Of a DNA stretch of 64,000 nt, positions 17,659 to 27,351 are shown one piece after another. How positions within the stretch are numbered: the stretch's first letter is position 1; each line of letters begins with the position of its first letter. Source of the DNA: an uncultured Pelagibacteraceae bacterium. Its GTDB lineage: Bacteria > Pseudomonadota > Alphaproteobacteria > Pelagibacterales > Pelagibacteraceae. Location of the stretch: contig CACLFM010000001.1 in the NCBI GenBank assembly GCA_902606115.1, positions 172,311 to 236,310 on the forward strand, written 5' to 3'. A model generated the notes under the pieces. It was given only the letters and a program-made list of their open reading frames with translations. It made no database searches and had not been told where the DNA came from. The translations under genes were made by a program, and so were the position numbers.

Positions 17659-19188
17659 TTAGTACTTTATTTTAATATCATTCAATTTGAAAGCTTTAGT
17701 AATCAATGAAGCAGTGAAATAAATTAATATACTCAATATTACTAAAAAAATTAGATAAAGAACTTTATAATTATTATCAAAAAATAAATGACTATTGAAA
17801 AAAGATATTAGGTTAATAAGGCATATACCCATTATAGCAGTTGAAAGAACAATCCTCAAAATTTGTATAATCAATTTTTTATTTAATTGAAAATTTTTTT
17901 CTTTATGTAGGTAAGTATATAGTAATATCAAATTAATCCATGAAGATATTGATGTTGCAATTGGTATAATGATAAAACCTAAATCTTTAAAAAAATAAAC
18001 ACTAATTAAAATATTTAATAGAACTGATATGGCAGAGAAATAGAAAGGAATCTTAGTATTGTCTCTTGCAAAAATAAAACTTGAAAATATTTTTATTAAA
18101 GAAAATGCTGGTAGGCCAAAAGAAAAATATAACAAAGCTTCTGCAGAATTCTTTACACTTGTTTTGTCAAATGATCCGTAACCAAATAGTGAAGATACAA
18201 TTTCTTCATTAGCAATAACTAGTGCTAGCATCGCGGGAAGGCTTAACAGCAATGATAATTCAAGAGACTTATTTTGAATTCTTTCAATATCTGATTTTTT
18301 ATTTTTCTGTACATACATAGATAATTTTGGAAGTATAATTGTTCCTATCGCAATGCCAGCAATTGCTAGATTTATTTGATAAATCCTATCTGCGTAATAT
18401 AAGTATGAAACTGCGCTTGATTGAAAAGATGCAATGATTGTTCCTACTAAAATATTAATTTGGGTCACACCTGAAGAAAATATACTAGGTAAAAGTTTTT
18501 TAAAAAATAATTTAATATCCTTTGAAATATTTAATTTAAATTGAAACTTCGGTTTAAAAAATTTTTTAACAAATATTATTAAGAAAATAACCTGTATAAA
18601 CCCTGCCACTGACACCCCATAAGACAGGTAAATAACTAATTTTTCATCTAAAATTTTACCAAATAGCAGTATTCCAATCATTAAAATGTTTAAAATAATC
18701 GGAGTTGCAGAGGCAGCAGCAAATCTATTGTGTGAGTTTAAAATAGCGGAAAAAAAAGATGCCAAACTAATAAATAATATGAAAGGGAAGGTAATTTTTG
18801 TTAATTGTGCAGCTAATAGAAACTTTTGAGGATCAGATTTAAAGCCAGGAGCTATTAATGATACAAAAAAAGGCATGAAGAATTCTATTAAGAGTACTAA
18901 TGCCAATAGGAAAATTGTTAAAAGGGTAAAAATATTATTAGCAAAATTTTCTGATTTTTTTTTTCCTTTAACCAATTCTTTAGAGTAACTAGGTACAAAT
19001 GCTGCATTAAAAGAACCTTCTCCAAATAATCTTCTGAAGGTATTAGGAATTCTAAATGCAACAAAAAAAGCATCAGCGATAGGTCCTGATCCAAGGAAAA
19101 TTGCAATAAGGATATCTCTTAAATAACCTAAAATACGACTTATTAAAGTATAAAAACTAAAAGTCCCGGTTGACTTAATTATATTCAT
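17659..19188 (-). CDS. murJ: Lipid II flippase MurJ
   Basis: MOP-superfamily flippase exporting lipid II across the inner membrane for peptidoglycan assembly. The 509 residues form about 13-14 membrane spans. The start STGTFSFYTLISRILGYLRD and FRIPNTFRRLFGEGSFNAAFVP are hallmark MurJ segments, with the functionally important arginines visible. Length is normal. It is first in a murJ-trpS-nfu-glucosaminidase run and diverges from maeB across 50 bases. Confidence 0.96.
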   Translation of the reverse strand: MNIIKSTGTFSFYTLISRILGYLRDILIAIFLGSGPIADAFFVAFRIPNTFRRLFGEGSFNAAFVPSYSKELVKGKKKSENFANNIFTLLTIFLLALVLLIEFFMPFFVSLIAPGFKSDPQKFLLAAQLTKITFPFILFISLASFFSAILNSHNRFAAASATPIILNILMIGILLFGKILDEKLVIYLSYGVSVAGFIQVIFLIIFVKKFFKPKFQFKLNISKDIKLFFKKLLPSIFSSGVTQINILVGTIIASFQSSAVSYLYYADRIYQINLAIAGIAIGTIILPKLSMYVQKNKKSDIERIQNKSLELSLLLSLPAMLALVIANEEIVSSLFGYGSFDKTSVKNSAEALLYFSFGLPAFSLIKIFSSFIFARDNTKIPFYFSAISVLLNILISVYFFKDLGFIIIPIATSISSWINLILLYTYLHKEKNFQLNKKLIIQILRIVLSTAIMGICLINLISFFNSHLFFDNNYKVLYLIFLVILSILIYFTASLITKAFKLNDIKIKY

Positions 19189-19238
19189 AAATCATATTAG
19201 TCTTAATATTGGCTCAATTGTATACATAAATAATTGAA

Positions 19239-21524
19239 ATGAAAAAAAATAAAGTTGAACATTATTCTGATAAAGAAGCCTTGGAATTTCATAATAACAA
19301 TAAATCAGGCAAGATTGAGATTATTTCATCAAAACCAATGACGTCAAAAAGAGACTTGGCATTAGCTTACTCACCAGGGGTTGCTGCTCCTGTTAAGGCT
19401 ATAGCTGAGAATCCTGACCGTGCATATGATTATACAACGAAAGGTAATTTAGTTGCCGTTATTAGTAATGGTTCGGCAATTTTGGGTTTAGGTAATTTAG
19501 GTGCTATTGCATCTAAACCTGTAATGGAAGGAAAGGCAGTCTTATTTAAAAGATTTGCAGATATAGACTCTATAGATATTGAAATTGAATCCTCAGATAC
19601 TAAAGAGATTATAAATTCTATAAAAAATATTTCTAAAAGTTTTGGGGGAATTAATCTAGAGGATATAAAAGCACCCGAATGTTTTATAATAGAGAAAGAA
19701 TTAAAAAAATTACTAGACATCCCTGTATTTCACGACGATCAGCATGGAACTGCAATTATAACTAGCGCAGCTTTAATAAATGCATGTGATATTGCAGGAA
19801 AAAAAATTAATGAAATTAACGTTGTAATAAATGGTGCAGGCGCTTCGGCTATGGCGTGTGCTAAATTATTTATAAACACTGGGGTAAATAAAAATAAAAT
19901 AAAAATGTTAGACTCAAAAGGGGTAATATATAAAGGTAGAGACAACCTTAATGAGTGGAAAAATGAATTTTCGATTAAAACAGAGGATAGAAATCTCAGT
20001 GACGCTATAATTAATGCTGATGTATTTTTAGGTCTATCCCAAGCTGGAGTTCTTAAGAAAAATATGGTTAAGAAAATGTCAAAAAATCCTATTATATTTG
20101 CTTGTGCTAATCCAGACCCTGAAATCACACCTGAAGAAATTGAAGATGTTAGAGATGATGCAATTGTTGCAACTGGAAGATCAGATTATCCTAATCAAGT
20201 TAATAACATAATTGGATTTCCATATATTTTTAGGGGAGCTTTAGATGTAAGGTCTAAAACGATTAATGAGGAAATGAAAGTTGCAGCAGTGCATGCCATT
20301 GCCTCGCTTGCTAGAGAAAGAGTTCCTGATGAGGTGGTTGCAGCTATGGGTGGGGAAAGACCTGTATATGGAAAAGATTATATAATACCATCCACTTTTG
20401 ACCCAAGATTAATCAGTGTAATTCCTTTAGCTGTGGCTAAAGCTGCTATTAAAACTGGTGTTGCAAGAAAAAAAATTGATAATTTTGAAAATTATTTTGA
20501 TCAGTTAAAAAATAGGCTAGACCCAACAGTCGCTGTTATGCAAGGAATAAACTCACAAATTAAGAAAACCCAAAAAAAGGTGGTTTTCGCTGACGGCGAA
20601 GATGAAAACAATCTTAAAGCTGCAATTGCTTTTAAAAATGATGGATTGGGTATTCCAATATTAATTGCTAAGGAAGAAATAGTTAAGAAAAAACTTTATG
20701 AAATCGGATATGGTGAAAACTTTGATATTCAGATTATCAATTCAACAAACGAAGAAATAAGAAATAAATATACTGAATTTTTGTTCAAGAAATTGCAAAG
20801 ATCTGAAGGATTGCTAGAAAGAGATTGTGATAAATTAGTTAGAAACGATAGAGTTACTTTTGGAGCATGCATGGTTTCATGTGGTGATGCTGATGCAATG
20901 GTCACTGGAAATACAAGAAGATACTCATCTTCTTTAGAAAAAATTTGTAAGGTTGTTGATCCTAGACCAGGCGAAATAATGTTTGGTCTCAACATGATTG
21001 TAAATAGAGGTAAGACTATTTTCGTTTGTGACACGACGGTAATAGAATATCCAAACGAAAAACAATTAGCCGAAATGGCAATTTCAGCTGCTAGAGTTGT
21101 AAGATTATTTGGTTTCGATCCTAAAGTTGCTTTTTTATCTCATTCAACTTTTGGTCAACCAACTACAGATCGAACAAAAAGAACTAGTGATGCAGTTAAA
21201 ATTTTGAAAGATAAAAAAGTGGATTTCAAGTTTGATGGTGAAATGCAGCCAGATGTGGCTTTGGAGGAAATGTTCCAGGAACTTTATCCATTTTCAGAAA
21301 TAGTTGGTAATGCAAATGTTTTAATAATGCCAAGTCAACATAGTGCGGCTATTTCGTATAAAATGATACAATCAATGAGCAGAGCAAAACTAATTGGGCC
21401 ATTATTAATCGGATTAGGCGAAGCAATAGAAATTGCACCGTTGAGGAGCTCAACTTCTGATATTTTAAATTTAGCTTCAGTGGCAGCATATTCGGCAGGT
21501 ATAATAGATTATAAAAAAAATTAA
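19239..21524 (+). CDS. maeB: NADP-type malic enzyme with phosphotransacetylase-like domain
   Basis: Decarboxylates malate to pyruvate, feeding acetyl-CoA and NADPH pools. The 761 residues comprise a malic enzyme part (about 1-430; KPMTSKRDLALAYSPGVAAP, DIKAPECF and the NAD(P)-binding VVINGAGASAMACAKL) and a phosphate acetyltransferase-like part (about 440-761; KVVFADGEDENNLKAA, SHSTFGQPTTDRTKR), which in this family is regulatory rather than catalytic. Full length. It is a single gene, convergent with the BON gene by four bases. Confidence 0.96.
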   Translation: MKKNKVEHYSDKEALEFHNNNKSGKIEIISSKPMTSKRDLALAYSPGVAAPVKAIAENPDRAYDYTTKGNLVAVISNGSAILGLGNLGAIASKPVMEGKAVLFKRFADIDSIDIEIESSDTKEIINSIKNISKSFGGINLEDIKAPECFIIEKELKKLLDIPVFHDDQHGTAIITSAALINACDIAGKKINEINVVINGAGASAMACAKLFINTGVNKNKIKMLDSKGVIYKGRDNLNEWKNEFSIKTEDRNLSDAIINADVFLGLSQAGVLKKNMVKKMSKNPIIFACANPDPEITPEEIEDVRDDAIVATGRSDYPNQVNNIIGFPYIFRGALDVRSKTINEEMKVAAVHAIASLARERVPDEVVAAMGGERPVYGKDYIIPSTFDPRLISVIPLAVAKAAIKTGVARKKIDNFENYFDQLKNRLDPTVAVMQGINSQIKKTQKKVVFADGEDENNLKAAIAFKNDGLGIPILIAKEEIVKKKLYEIGYGENFDIQIINSTNEEIRNKYTEFLFKKLQRSEGLLERDCDKLVRNDRVTFGACMVSCGDADAMVTGNTRRYSSSLEKICKVVDPRPGEIMFGLNMIVNRGKTIFVCDTTVIEYPNEKQLAEMAISAARVVRLFGFDPKVAFLSHSTFGQPTTDRTKRTSDAVKILKDKKVDFKFDGEMQPDVALEEMFQELYPFSEIVGNANVLIMPSQHSAAISYKMIQSMSRAKLIGPLLIGLGEAIEIAPLRSSTSDILNLASVAAYSAGIIDYKKN

Positions 21525-22117
21525 TCTTTTTGAATTCTTAAATTTTCAACGAGAAGAATACTAGCAATAACTTTGTTTACATTTATGATAGAATTTGCCT
21601 CATCAACGACTAATTCTAATTCATCTCTACTTCTAGCTATTCCATAAATATAAATATTATTTTTGTAAGTATCTATTTGATAGTTAGTTGATTTAATAGT
21701 TTTATTAACAATTAAAGCTGCTCTTAATTGAGAGGTTATAAGAGCATCTTTGGCTGATTGTTTGAGATTAAATTTTTCTTTAACTTTTATGTCATTTCTC
21801 ACAGACCTTACACCGCTAGTTTCCCAAGCAATCTTTGTAATCTTCAACTTTTCTTCAGGATTATCAACTTTGCCAGTAATAAATATCCTGCCATCTAATA
21901 CTTTAGTTTTAATAGATAAGAAATATTTTTTTTCTTGAATTGTAAGTCTAGTTGTCAAATTTTTCTCCATAATAGAGTCATCAATTTGTGTTCCCAGAGA
22001 TCTTGGGTCGATTGCTACTGAAACTCCTGTTCCAAATAAACCTCTAGATCCTGTACCTGAGCAACTATTTAAAAAAATAATCAATAATATAAAAAAATAA
22101 ACTTTCTTATTTTTCAT
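21521..22117 (-). CDS. BON-domain outer-membrane lipoprotein (DolP/OsmY-like)
   Basis: A 198-residue predicted lipoprotein with signal and lipobox IIFLNSCSG (Cys about 19), then two BON domains (LSIKTKVLDGRIFITGKVD and YQIDTYKNNIYIYGIAR). BON proteins bind anionic phospholipid and help keep envelopes intact. It overlaps the last 11 bases of rsmI. The grouping rsmI, BON lipoprotein and LpoA-like gene mirrors the rsmI-lpoA-yraN-diaA-dolP cluster of enterobacteria, without yraN or diaA. Confidence 0.88.
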   Translation of the reverse strand: MKNKKVYFFILLIIFLNSCSGTGSRGLFGTGVSVAIDPRSLGTQIDDSIMEKNLTTRLTIQEKKYFLSIKTKVLDGRIFITGKVDNPEEKLKITKIAWETSGVRSVRNDIKVKEKFNLKQSAKDALITSQLRAALIVNKTIKSTNYQIDTYKNNIYIYGIARSRDELELVVDEANSIINVNKVIASILLVENLRIQKD

Positions 22118-22938
22118 TTTTCAGTTTTAAACAGAGATCGTAAATAGTTTTTTTTGGTACTTTTTTCGTACTAAATTTTTTTAAAATATCTTTTATACTT
22201 TCAGTTTTTAGCATTTTTTTTATCATCTGTTTATCAGATTCGCTTAAGAAACCGAAAGAATTTATGTCTTCTTTCATCTCTGAAAAAACTATTGTTAACT
22301 CTCCTTTGTCATAAATATTAATTTTTTTAATATCATGAACTTTGCATCTTATGAATTCTTCATGTATTTTTGTCATCTCTCTACAGATGACAACCTCTCT
22401 TTGATCAAAAAATTTCATTATAGAGTCTAAATTTTTGATAAGTTTTTTTGGTAACAACTGAGAAATTCATTTTAGAAAGTAATTCTAATTCTTGAATCAA
22501 CTTGTTTTTTTTATCAGCCAAAAAACCGTAAAAAATAAACTTATCTGAAAAACCACTTACAGATAAAGCTGTAATAACCGATGATGGTCCTGGTATTGGA
22601 ATAACTGGAATATTCTTATTCAAACATTCTTTAACTAATATTTTGCCTGGGTCAGAAATTAAAGGAGTTCCCGCATCAGAAATAAGTGATATTATTTTGC
22701 CATCCTTTAAATCGCTAATGATGCCTTGAGTCTTTTTTCTCTCATTAAATTTATGGAATGAAGCTAATTGAGTTTTAATGTTAAAATGGTTCAAAAGTTT
22801 AATAGAGACGCGCGTGTCTTCACAAAGTATTAAATCTGATTTTTTAAGAATTTCTAATGCTCTAATTGTAAAATCTCCCAAATTTCCTATAGGTGTAGAA
22901 ACTAAGTAAAGACCTTTTTTTTGTGATTGAGAAATCAT
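22107..22938 (-). pseudogene. rsmI: 16S rRNA methyltransferase RsmI, interrupted by a frameshift
   Basis: RsmI makes the 2'-O-methylation of C1402 in 16S rRNA. The N-terminal part (22938 to a TGA at 22405) has GLYLVSTPIGNLGDFTIRAL, CEDTRVS, SDAGTPLISDPG and IPGPSSVITALS. The C-terminal part (to 22107) lies one frame away and has DQREVVICREMTKIHEEF. The frames meet at a seven-A run on the minus strand (22449-22443). Removing one base gives a continuous 276-residue protein, the normal length. An 11-base deletion just before the run fits as well, because the conserved Pro-x-x-Leu is retained only in the second frame. It could be a real pseudogene, a sequencing error or slippage. Confidence 0.8.
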
Positions 22939-22969
22939 TAAATTAGAGGTTTACTATATATTATATAAT

Positions 22970-24121
22970 ATGAAAAAATTACTTAATTTAACAACTTTTG
23001 TATTCATATTTTTTATTTTCACTATTAAGCTTTTTGCATCAGAGGAAAAAATTAAGATTGGACTGTTGTTACCTTTAACAGGTCAAAATCAAGAAATCGG
23101 TAAATCGGTTTTAAGAGCTGTAAACTTGGCAATTAATAAGATTGATGATCCTTCTTTAGAGGTTTATCCAAAGAACAATTACGACAATTCAGAGGGTAAT
23201 TTTAGAGCAGCTCAGATACTATATGATGAAGGGATAAGAATATTTATTGGACCTATTTTTGACAAAAATACTAAAGATCTAGAAAAATTCGATGATGCTA
23301 TATTTATAACCTTTTCAAATAAGATTAAAAGTGATCGAAAAAATTTGATTTATGCTGGCGTTAATGCCACATCGCAGATGAATACAATTAAAAAATTTGT
23401 TGAAGACAATGGTATAAAAAAAACGATTTGTCTAATACCAGAGGCTAACTTCAAGGATGAAATTAAAAAAGGGATTGTGGATACAAAAATTAATTTAAAA
23501 AAAATTTTTTATTATGATACTGAGCCAACAGAAATAACGAAAAGAATTGAAAAAATTACAAAGTATTCTATTAGAAAACAAAACTTACTTGATGAGATTA
23601 AAAGAGTAGAAGACTCCGATGATCCTAATAAGGAAGAAAAAATTAAAAATCTTGAGAAAAGAGATACTCTTGGTAAGTTAGGATTTGACTCAATTATAAT
23701 TTCGGATTTTGATGAATCATTAAAAAGCGTTATAACATCACTGATATACACAGATGTATCAACTAAAAGAGTTTATTTTATAACTCTTAATCAATGGTTT
23801 GATGATAGTTTGCTCAAGGAGGAAAGTTCCCAAAATATTTATTTTCCCTCAATAAATAAAGATAATTACGACAGCTTCTCGAAGTTATTTTATAAAAAAT
23901 TCAGTAAATACCCAAATCAAATTTCATTCTTAAGCTATGATCTAATTGGGTTAGTTTATCATCTTGCCAGGAAAAATAATGGAGAAGATATGAATAAACT
24001 TTTTAATCAACAAAATATTTTTAAAGGTAAAACAGGTACTTTTCAAATTAAAGATAATTTGATCAATCATGTCCTAAACTTTTACAAAATAGAAAATGGC
24101 AATTTTATAAAAATTTTTTAA
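22970..24121 (+). CDS. LpoA/LppC-like periplasmic penicillin-binding protein activator
   Basis: A 383-residue exported protein with signal peptide (about 1-22, ending IKLFASE) and a type I periplasmic-binding fold starting EKIKIGLLLPLTGQNQEIG. This fold occurs in amino-acid-binding proteins and in LpoA-type activators of penicillin-binding proteins. Position next to rsmI favours the LpoA/LppC family, as in most proteobacteria. No lipobox cysteine is seen, so it is probably soluble. It overlaps rdgB tail to tail by 17 bases. Confidence 0.75.
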   Translation: MKKLLNLTTFVFIFFIFTIKLFASEEKIKIGLLLPLTGQNQEIGKSVLRAVNLAINKIDDPSLEVYPKNNYDNSEGNFRAAQILYDEGIRIFIGPIFDKNTKDLEKFDDAIFITFSNKIKSDRKNLIYAGVNATSQMNTIKKFVEDNGIKKTICLIPEANFKDEIKKGIVDTKINLKKIFYYDTEPTEITKRIEKITKYSIRKQNLLDEIKRVEDSDDPNKEEKIKNLEKRDTLGKLGFDSIIISDFDESLKSVITSLIYTDVSTKRVYFITLNQWFDDSLLKEESSQNIYFPSINKDNYDSFSKLFYKKFSKYPNQISFLSYDLIGLVYHLARKNNGEDMNKLFNQQNIFKGKTGTFQIKDNLINHVLNFYKIENGNFIKIF

Positions 24122-24707
24122 TTTTCTGGAAAGCTTTATATCTATGATCAGTCTTATATTTTCTTTTATGTGAAATTTGTCCAAATGTCATTTTGGATCC
24201 AAGAGGAATAAAAATTGGATCGTATCCGAAACCTTTTGTTCCAATTTTAATTTTTGAAATTCTTCCTCGGACTATTCCAGTTTTTGTTACAAATTTTCCA
24301 TTCGGCCAATAAATTGTTAAAGCACAGGTAAATTTAGCTTCTACATTTATTTTTTTCCAATTAGGAATTTTTTTGTTTAACATTCTAAATACCTTTTTTA
24401 TTGCTAAATCAAAATTATTTTTTTGACCTGCCCAACGAGCAGAATAAATTCCAGGTTGATTATTTAATGATTTAATTTCCAAACCAGAGTCATCAGATAA
24501 ACAAATGTGATTACTTTTCTTTGAAAAGTACTTAGCTTTAATAAGCGAATTTTGTTCAAATGTTTTTCCATTTTCTATAGGGCTTTTTAATTTAAAGTCC
24601 GATGTTGAAAGAATTTTAATTTTTTTTGGTAATAAAGCCTTAATTTCCCTCAATTTACCCTTGTTATTTGTACCAATTAACAACTGTAAGATTTTTTTTG
24701 TTTTCAT
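24105..24707 (-). CDS. rdgB: Non-canonical purine NTP pyrophosphatase (RdgB/HAM1)
   Basis: Removes ITP, dITP and XTP from the nucleotide pool. The 200 residues show LLIGTNNKGKLREIKALL, the catalytic loop CLSDDSGLEIKSLNNQPGIY and SARWAG, and GTKGFGYDPIFIPLG. Length is normal. It is transcribed away from grpE, with 30 bases between the starts, so promoters for both must overlap. Confidence 0.95.
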   Translation of the reverse strand: MKTKKILQLLIGTNNKGKLREIKALLPKKIKILSTSDFKLKSPIENGKTFEQNSLIKAKYFSKKSNHICLSDDSGLEIKSLNNQPGIYSARWAGQKNNFDLAIKKVFRMLNKKIPNWKKINVEAKFTCALTIYWPNGKFVTKTGIVRGRISKIKIGTKGFGYDPIFIPLGSKMTFGQISHKRKYKTDHRYKAFQKIKKFL

Positions 24708-24737
24708 CTGGAAATTCTTATTTTACTCACCATATAA

Positions 24738-25334
24738 ATGATTATGAAAAAAGAAAACGATAATAATTTAGAAGTAGAAAATAATGAAACAGCATTAAAT
24801 GATAAGGATAACTCAACAAGTGAGGAAAAAGTTGAGATGTCAGTTGAAGATAAATTGAAGGAGATGGAAGATAAATTAGCAAGAAGTTATGCTGAGTTAG
24901 AAAATCAAAGAAGAAGATATGAAAAAGAGAAGGACGAGGCTTACGAATTTGGAGGCATGGCTCTAGCTAAAGAGTGTTTAAATCTAACTGACAATCTAGA
25001 AAGATCAAAACTATCTATTATTAATGATCAAAGCCTAGATAAAAATAATAAGGACAAGATAATTCAACATATTGAAATTATTTATAAAGACATAATGTCA
25101 ACTTTTAAAAAAAATCAGATTGAGGAAATTATTGCAATTGGTGAAAAATTTGATCCAAACAAACACCAGGCAATGATCGAGATAGAAGATGAAAATAAAG
25201 AACAGGGATTAGTTGTACAAGAAATTCAAAAAGGGTTTACTTTAAAAAATAGACTTTTAAGACCTTCGTTAGTTGGAGTTTCAAAAAAACCAAGAAAAAA
25301 TGAGGAAAACCAGGAAAAAAAGGAGGAAAATTAA
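24738..25334 (+). CDS. grpE: DnaK nucleotide exchange factor GrpE
   Basis: Exchanges ADP for ATP on DnaK in the chaperone cycle. The 198 residues have an acidic disordered start (about 1-35), a long coiled-coil helix (VEDKLKEMEDKLARSYAELE onward) and a C-terminal beta domain (GEKFDPNKHQAMIE). A second in-frame ATG two codons downstream could be the true start. The heat-shock repressor gene hrcA often found upstream is absent. No sigma-32-like site is visible in the 30-base upstream gap. Confidence 0.95.
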   Translation: MIMKKENDNNLEVENNETALNDKDNSTSEEKVEMSVEDKLKEMEDKLARSYAELENQRRRYEKEKDEAYEFGGMALAKECLNLTDNLERSKLSIINDQSLDKNNKDKIIQHIEIIYKDIMSTFKKNQIEEIIAIGEKFDPNKHQAMIEIEDENKEQGLVVQEIQKGFTLKNRLLRPSLVGVSKKPRKNEENQEKKEEN

Positions 25335-25346
25335 TATTGGTTATAA

Positions 25347-25374
25347 CTTGTAGAATAAGAATTAACACTTATAT
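25347..25374 (+). promoter_or_regulatory. Heat-shock (RpoH-type) promoter for dnaK
   Basis: CTTG (25347-25350), a 17-base spacer and CTTATAT (25368-25374) match the alphaproteobacterial RpoH consensus CTTG-N17-CYTATNT. Transcription would begin near 25381, about 13 bases before the dnaK ATG. A related site precedes hslV. The match is seen in sequence; use by RpoH is inferred. Confidence 0.75.
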
Positions 25375-25393
25375 GAACCTTATTATTTAGATT

Positions 25394-27322
25394 ATGAGTA
25401 AAGTTATTGGAATAGATTTAGGAACAACTAATTCTTGTGTGGCCATAATGGATGGAACACAAGCAAAGGTTTTGGAAAATTCTGAGGGTGCAAGAACCAC
25501 ACCTTCTGTTGTTGCATTTACCGACAGTGATGAGAAATTAATTGGTCAACCTGCAAAAAGGCAAGCAGTTACAAATCCAGAAAACACGATATTTGCAGTA
25601 AAAAGATTAGTTGGAAGAAATTTTGATGATCCGTCAGTAAAAAAAGATATAGAAACTTCTCCTTTTAAAATAGTTAATTCAGAAAAGGGTGATGCGTGGA
25701 TTGAGGCAAAAGGTAACAAATATTCTCCATCACAGATTTCTGCATTTGTGCTCCAAAAAATGAAAGAAACCGCAGAAAAATATTTGGGACAAGAAGTTAA
25801 GAAAGCAGTTATAACTGTGCCTGCATATTTTAACGATGCTCAAAGGCAAGCAACAAAAGATGCAGGAAAAATTGCAGGTTTAGAGGTTTTAAGAATTATA
25901 AATGAGCCGACTGCTGCTTCACTTGCATACGGTTTAGATAAGAAAACAAACAAAAAAATAGCAGTGTATGATTTGGGTGGTGGAACTTTTGATGTTTCAA
26001 TACTTGAATTAGGCGATGGTGTATTTGAAGTTAAATCTACTAATGGTGATACATTTTTAGGTGGTGAAGATTTTGATAATACAATTGTTGATTATCTATT
26101 ATCAGAATTTAAGAAGGATAGTGGTATAGATTTAAAATCTGACAAACTTGCACTTCAAAGATTAAAAGAAGCTGCGGAGAAAGCAAAAATTGAGCTTTCA
26201 TCAGCTGCACAAACAGAAATTAATCTACCATTTATAACAGCAGATAAAACTGGACCTAAGCACATCAATTTAAAGATGACTAGAGCAAAGCTTGAGGCGC
26301 TTGTAGAAGATTTAATAAAAAGAACAATGCCACCGTGTGAAACGGCATTAAAAGATGCTGGGCTTTCTGCAAGTGAAATTGATGAAGTAGTACTAGTAGG
26401 TGGTATGACTAGAATGCCTAAAGTTATTGAAGAAGTTAAAAACTTTTTTGGCAAAGAACCAAATAAATCTGTCAATCCCGACGAAGTTGTTGCAATGGGA
26501 GCGGCTATACAGGCTGGTGTATTGCAGGGGGATGTTAAAGATGTATTATTGCTTGATGTTACACCTTTGTCTCTTGGAATTGAGACTTTAGGTGGAGTTT
26601 CAACAAAACTAATTGATAAAAACACAACCATACCTACAAAGAAAAGCCAAGTTTTTTCTACAGCAGAAGACAATCAGCCGGCTGTATCTATCAGGGTTCT
26701 TCAGGGTGAAAGAGAAATGGCATCTGATAATAAAATTTTAGGTAACTTTGAGTTAGTTGGAATTGCACCAGCTCCAAGAGGAGTTCCTCAGATAGAAGTG
26801 GCATTTGATATTGATGCTAATGGAATAGTTAATGTCTCCGCTAAAGATAAAGGAACAGGTAAAGAACAAAAAATTCAAATACAAGCATCTGGAGGTTTAA
26901 GCGAAGAAGAGATTAATAAAATGGTAAAGGAAGCTGAAGCTAATAAAGATGCTGATAAGAAAAAAAGAGAGGCCGTTGATGCTAGAAATCAAGCAGATAC
27001 TCTATTACATTCTACTGAAAAAAATTTAAAAGAGCACGGAAGTAAAGTGTCTGAAGCTGACAAAAAAGCTATTGAAACAGCATGCTCTGATTTAAGAAAT
27101 TCTTTAAAAGGAACTGATGTTGAAGACCTTAAAAAGAAAACACAGGATTTAGTACAAGCATCTATGAAATTAGGTGAAGCTATTTACAAGTCACAACAAA
27201 GTGCTAAGCCGAATGATGGTGATGGTGCAACAGAAAAAAAAGAAGAAGGAAAAAAAGATGACAACGTTGTTGACGCAGACTTTGAAGAAGTAAAAGACGA
27301 TAATAAAGAAAAAAGCGCCTAA
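25394..27322 (+). CDS. dnaK: Chaperone DnaK (Hsp70)
   Basis: ATP-driven folding chaperone of 642 residues. It has an ATPase domain ([16 protein letters not shown] at 5, [27 protein letters not shown]), the linker [19 protein letters not shown], a substrate-binding domain with the [13 protein letters not shown] segment, and a lidded C-terminus ending in an acidic tail. Full length. It follows grpE after 59 bases that carry the heat-shock promoter and precedes dnaJ by 29 bases. Confidence 0.99.
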   Translation: MSKVIGIDLGTTNSCVAIMDGTQAKVLENSEGARTTPSVVAFTDSDEKLIGQPAKRQAVTNPENTIFAVKRLVGRNFDDPSVKKDIETSPFKIVNSEKGDAWIEAKGNKYSPSQISAFVLQKMKETAEKYLGQEVKKAVITVPAYFNDAQRQATKDAGKIAGLEVLRIINEPTAASLAYGLDKKTNKKIAVYDLGGGTFDVSILELGDGVFEVKSTNGDTFLGGEDFDNTIVDYLLSEFKKDSGIDLKSDKLALQRLKEAAEKAKIELSSAAQTEINLPFITADKTGPKHINLKMTRAKLEALVEDLIKRTMPPCETALKDAGLSASEIDEVVLVGGMTRMPKVIEEVKNFFGKEPNKSVNPDEVVAMGAAIQAGVLQGDVKDVLLLDVTPLSLGIETLGGVSTKLIDKNTTIPTKKSQVFSTAEDNQPAVSIRVLQGEREMASDNKILGNFELVGIAPAPRGVPQIEVAFDIDANGIVNVSAKDKGTGKEQKIQIQASGGLSEEEINKMVKEAEANKDADKKKREAVDARNQADTLLHSTEKNLKEHGSKVSEADKKAIETACSDLRNSLKGTDVEDLKKKTQDLVQASMKLGEAIYKSQQSAKPNDGDGATEKKEEGKKDDNVVDADFEEVKDDNKEKSA

Positions 27323-27351
27323 GGGCTAACAACTATTTGTCTACTTAGTTT

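Noticed and set aside
22107..22457. Separate 116-residue gene, at first taken for a YraN-type protein
   Set aside because: DQREVVICREMTKIHEEF is the C-terminal RsmI motif, so it is the second half of a frameshifted rsmI.
24708..24737. Heat-shock promoter for grpE
   Set aside because: The 30-base gap has no CTTG element at proper distance from a CYTATNT.
26155..26673. A 172-codon open frame antisense to dnaK
   Set aside because: It lies wholly inside dnaK, is low-complexity and has no start signal; dnaK is intact and fully explains the sequence.
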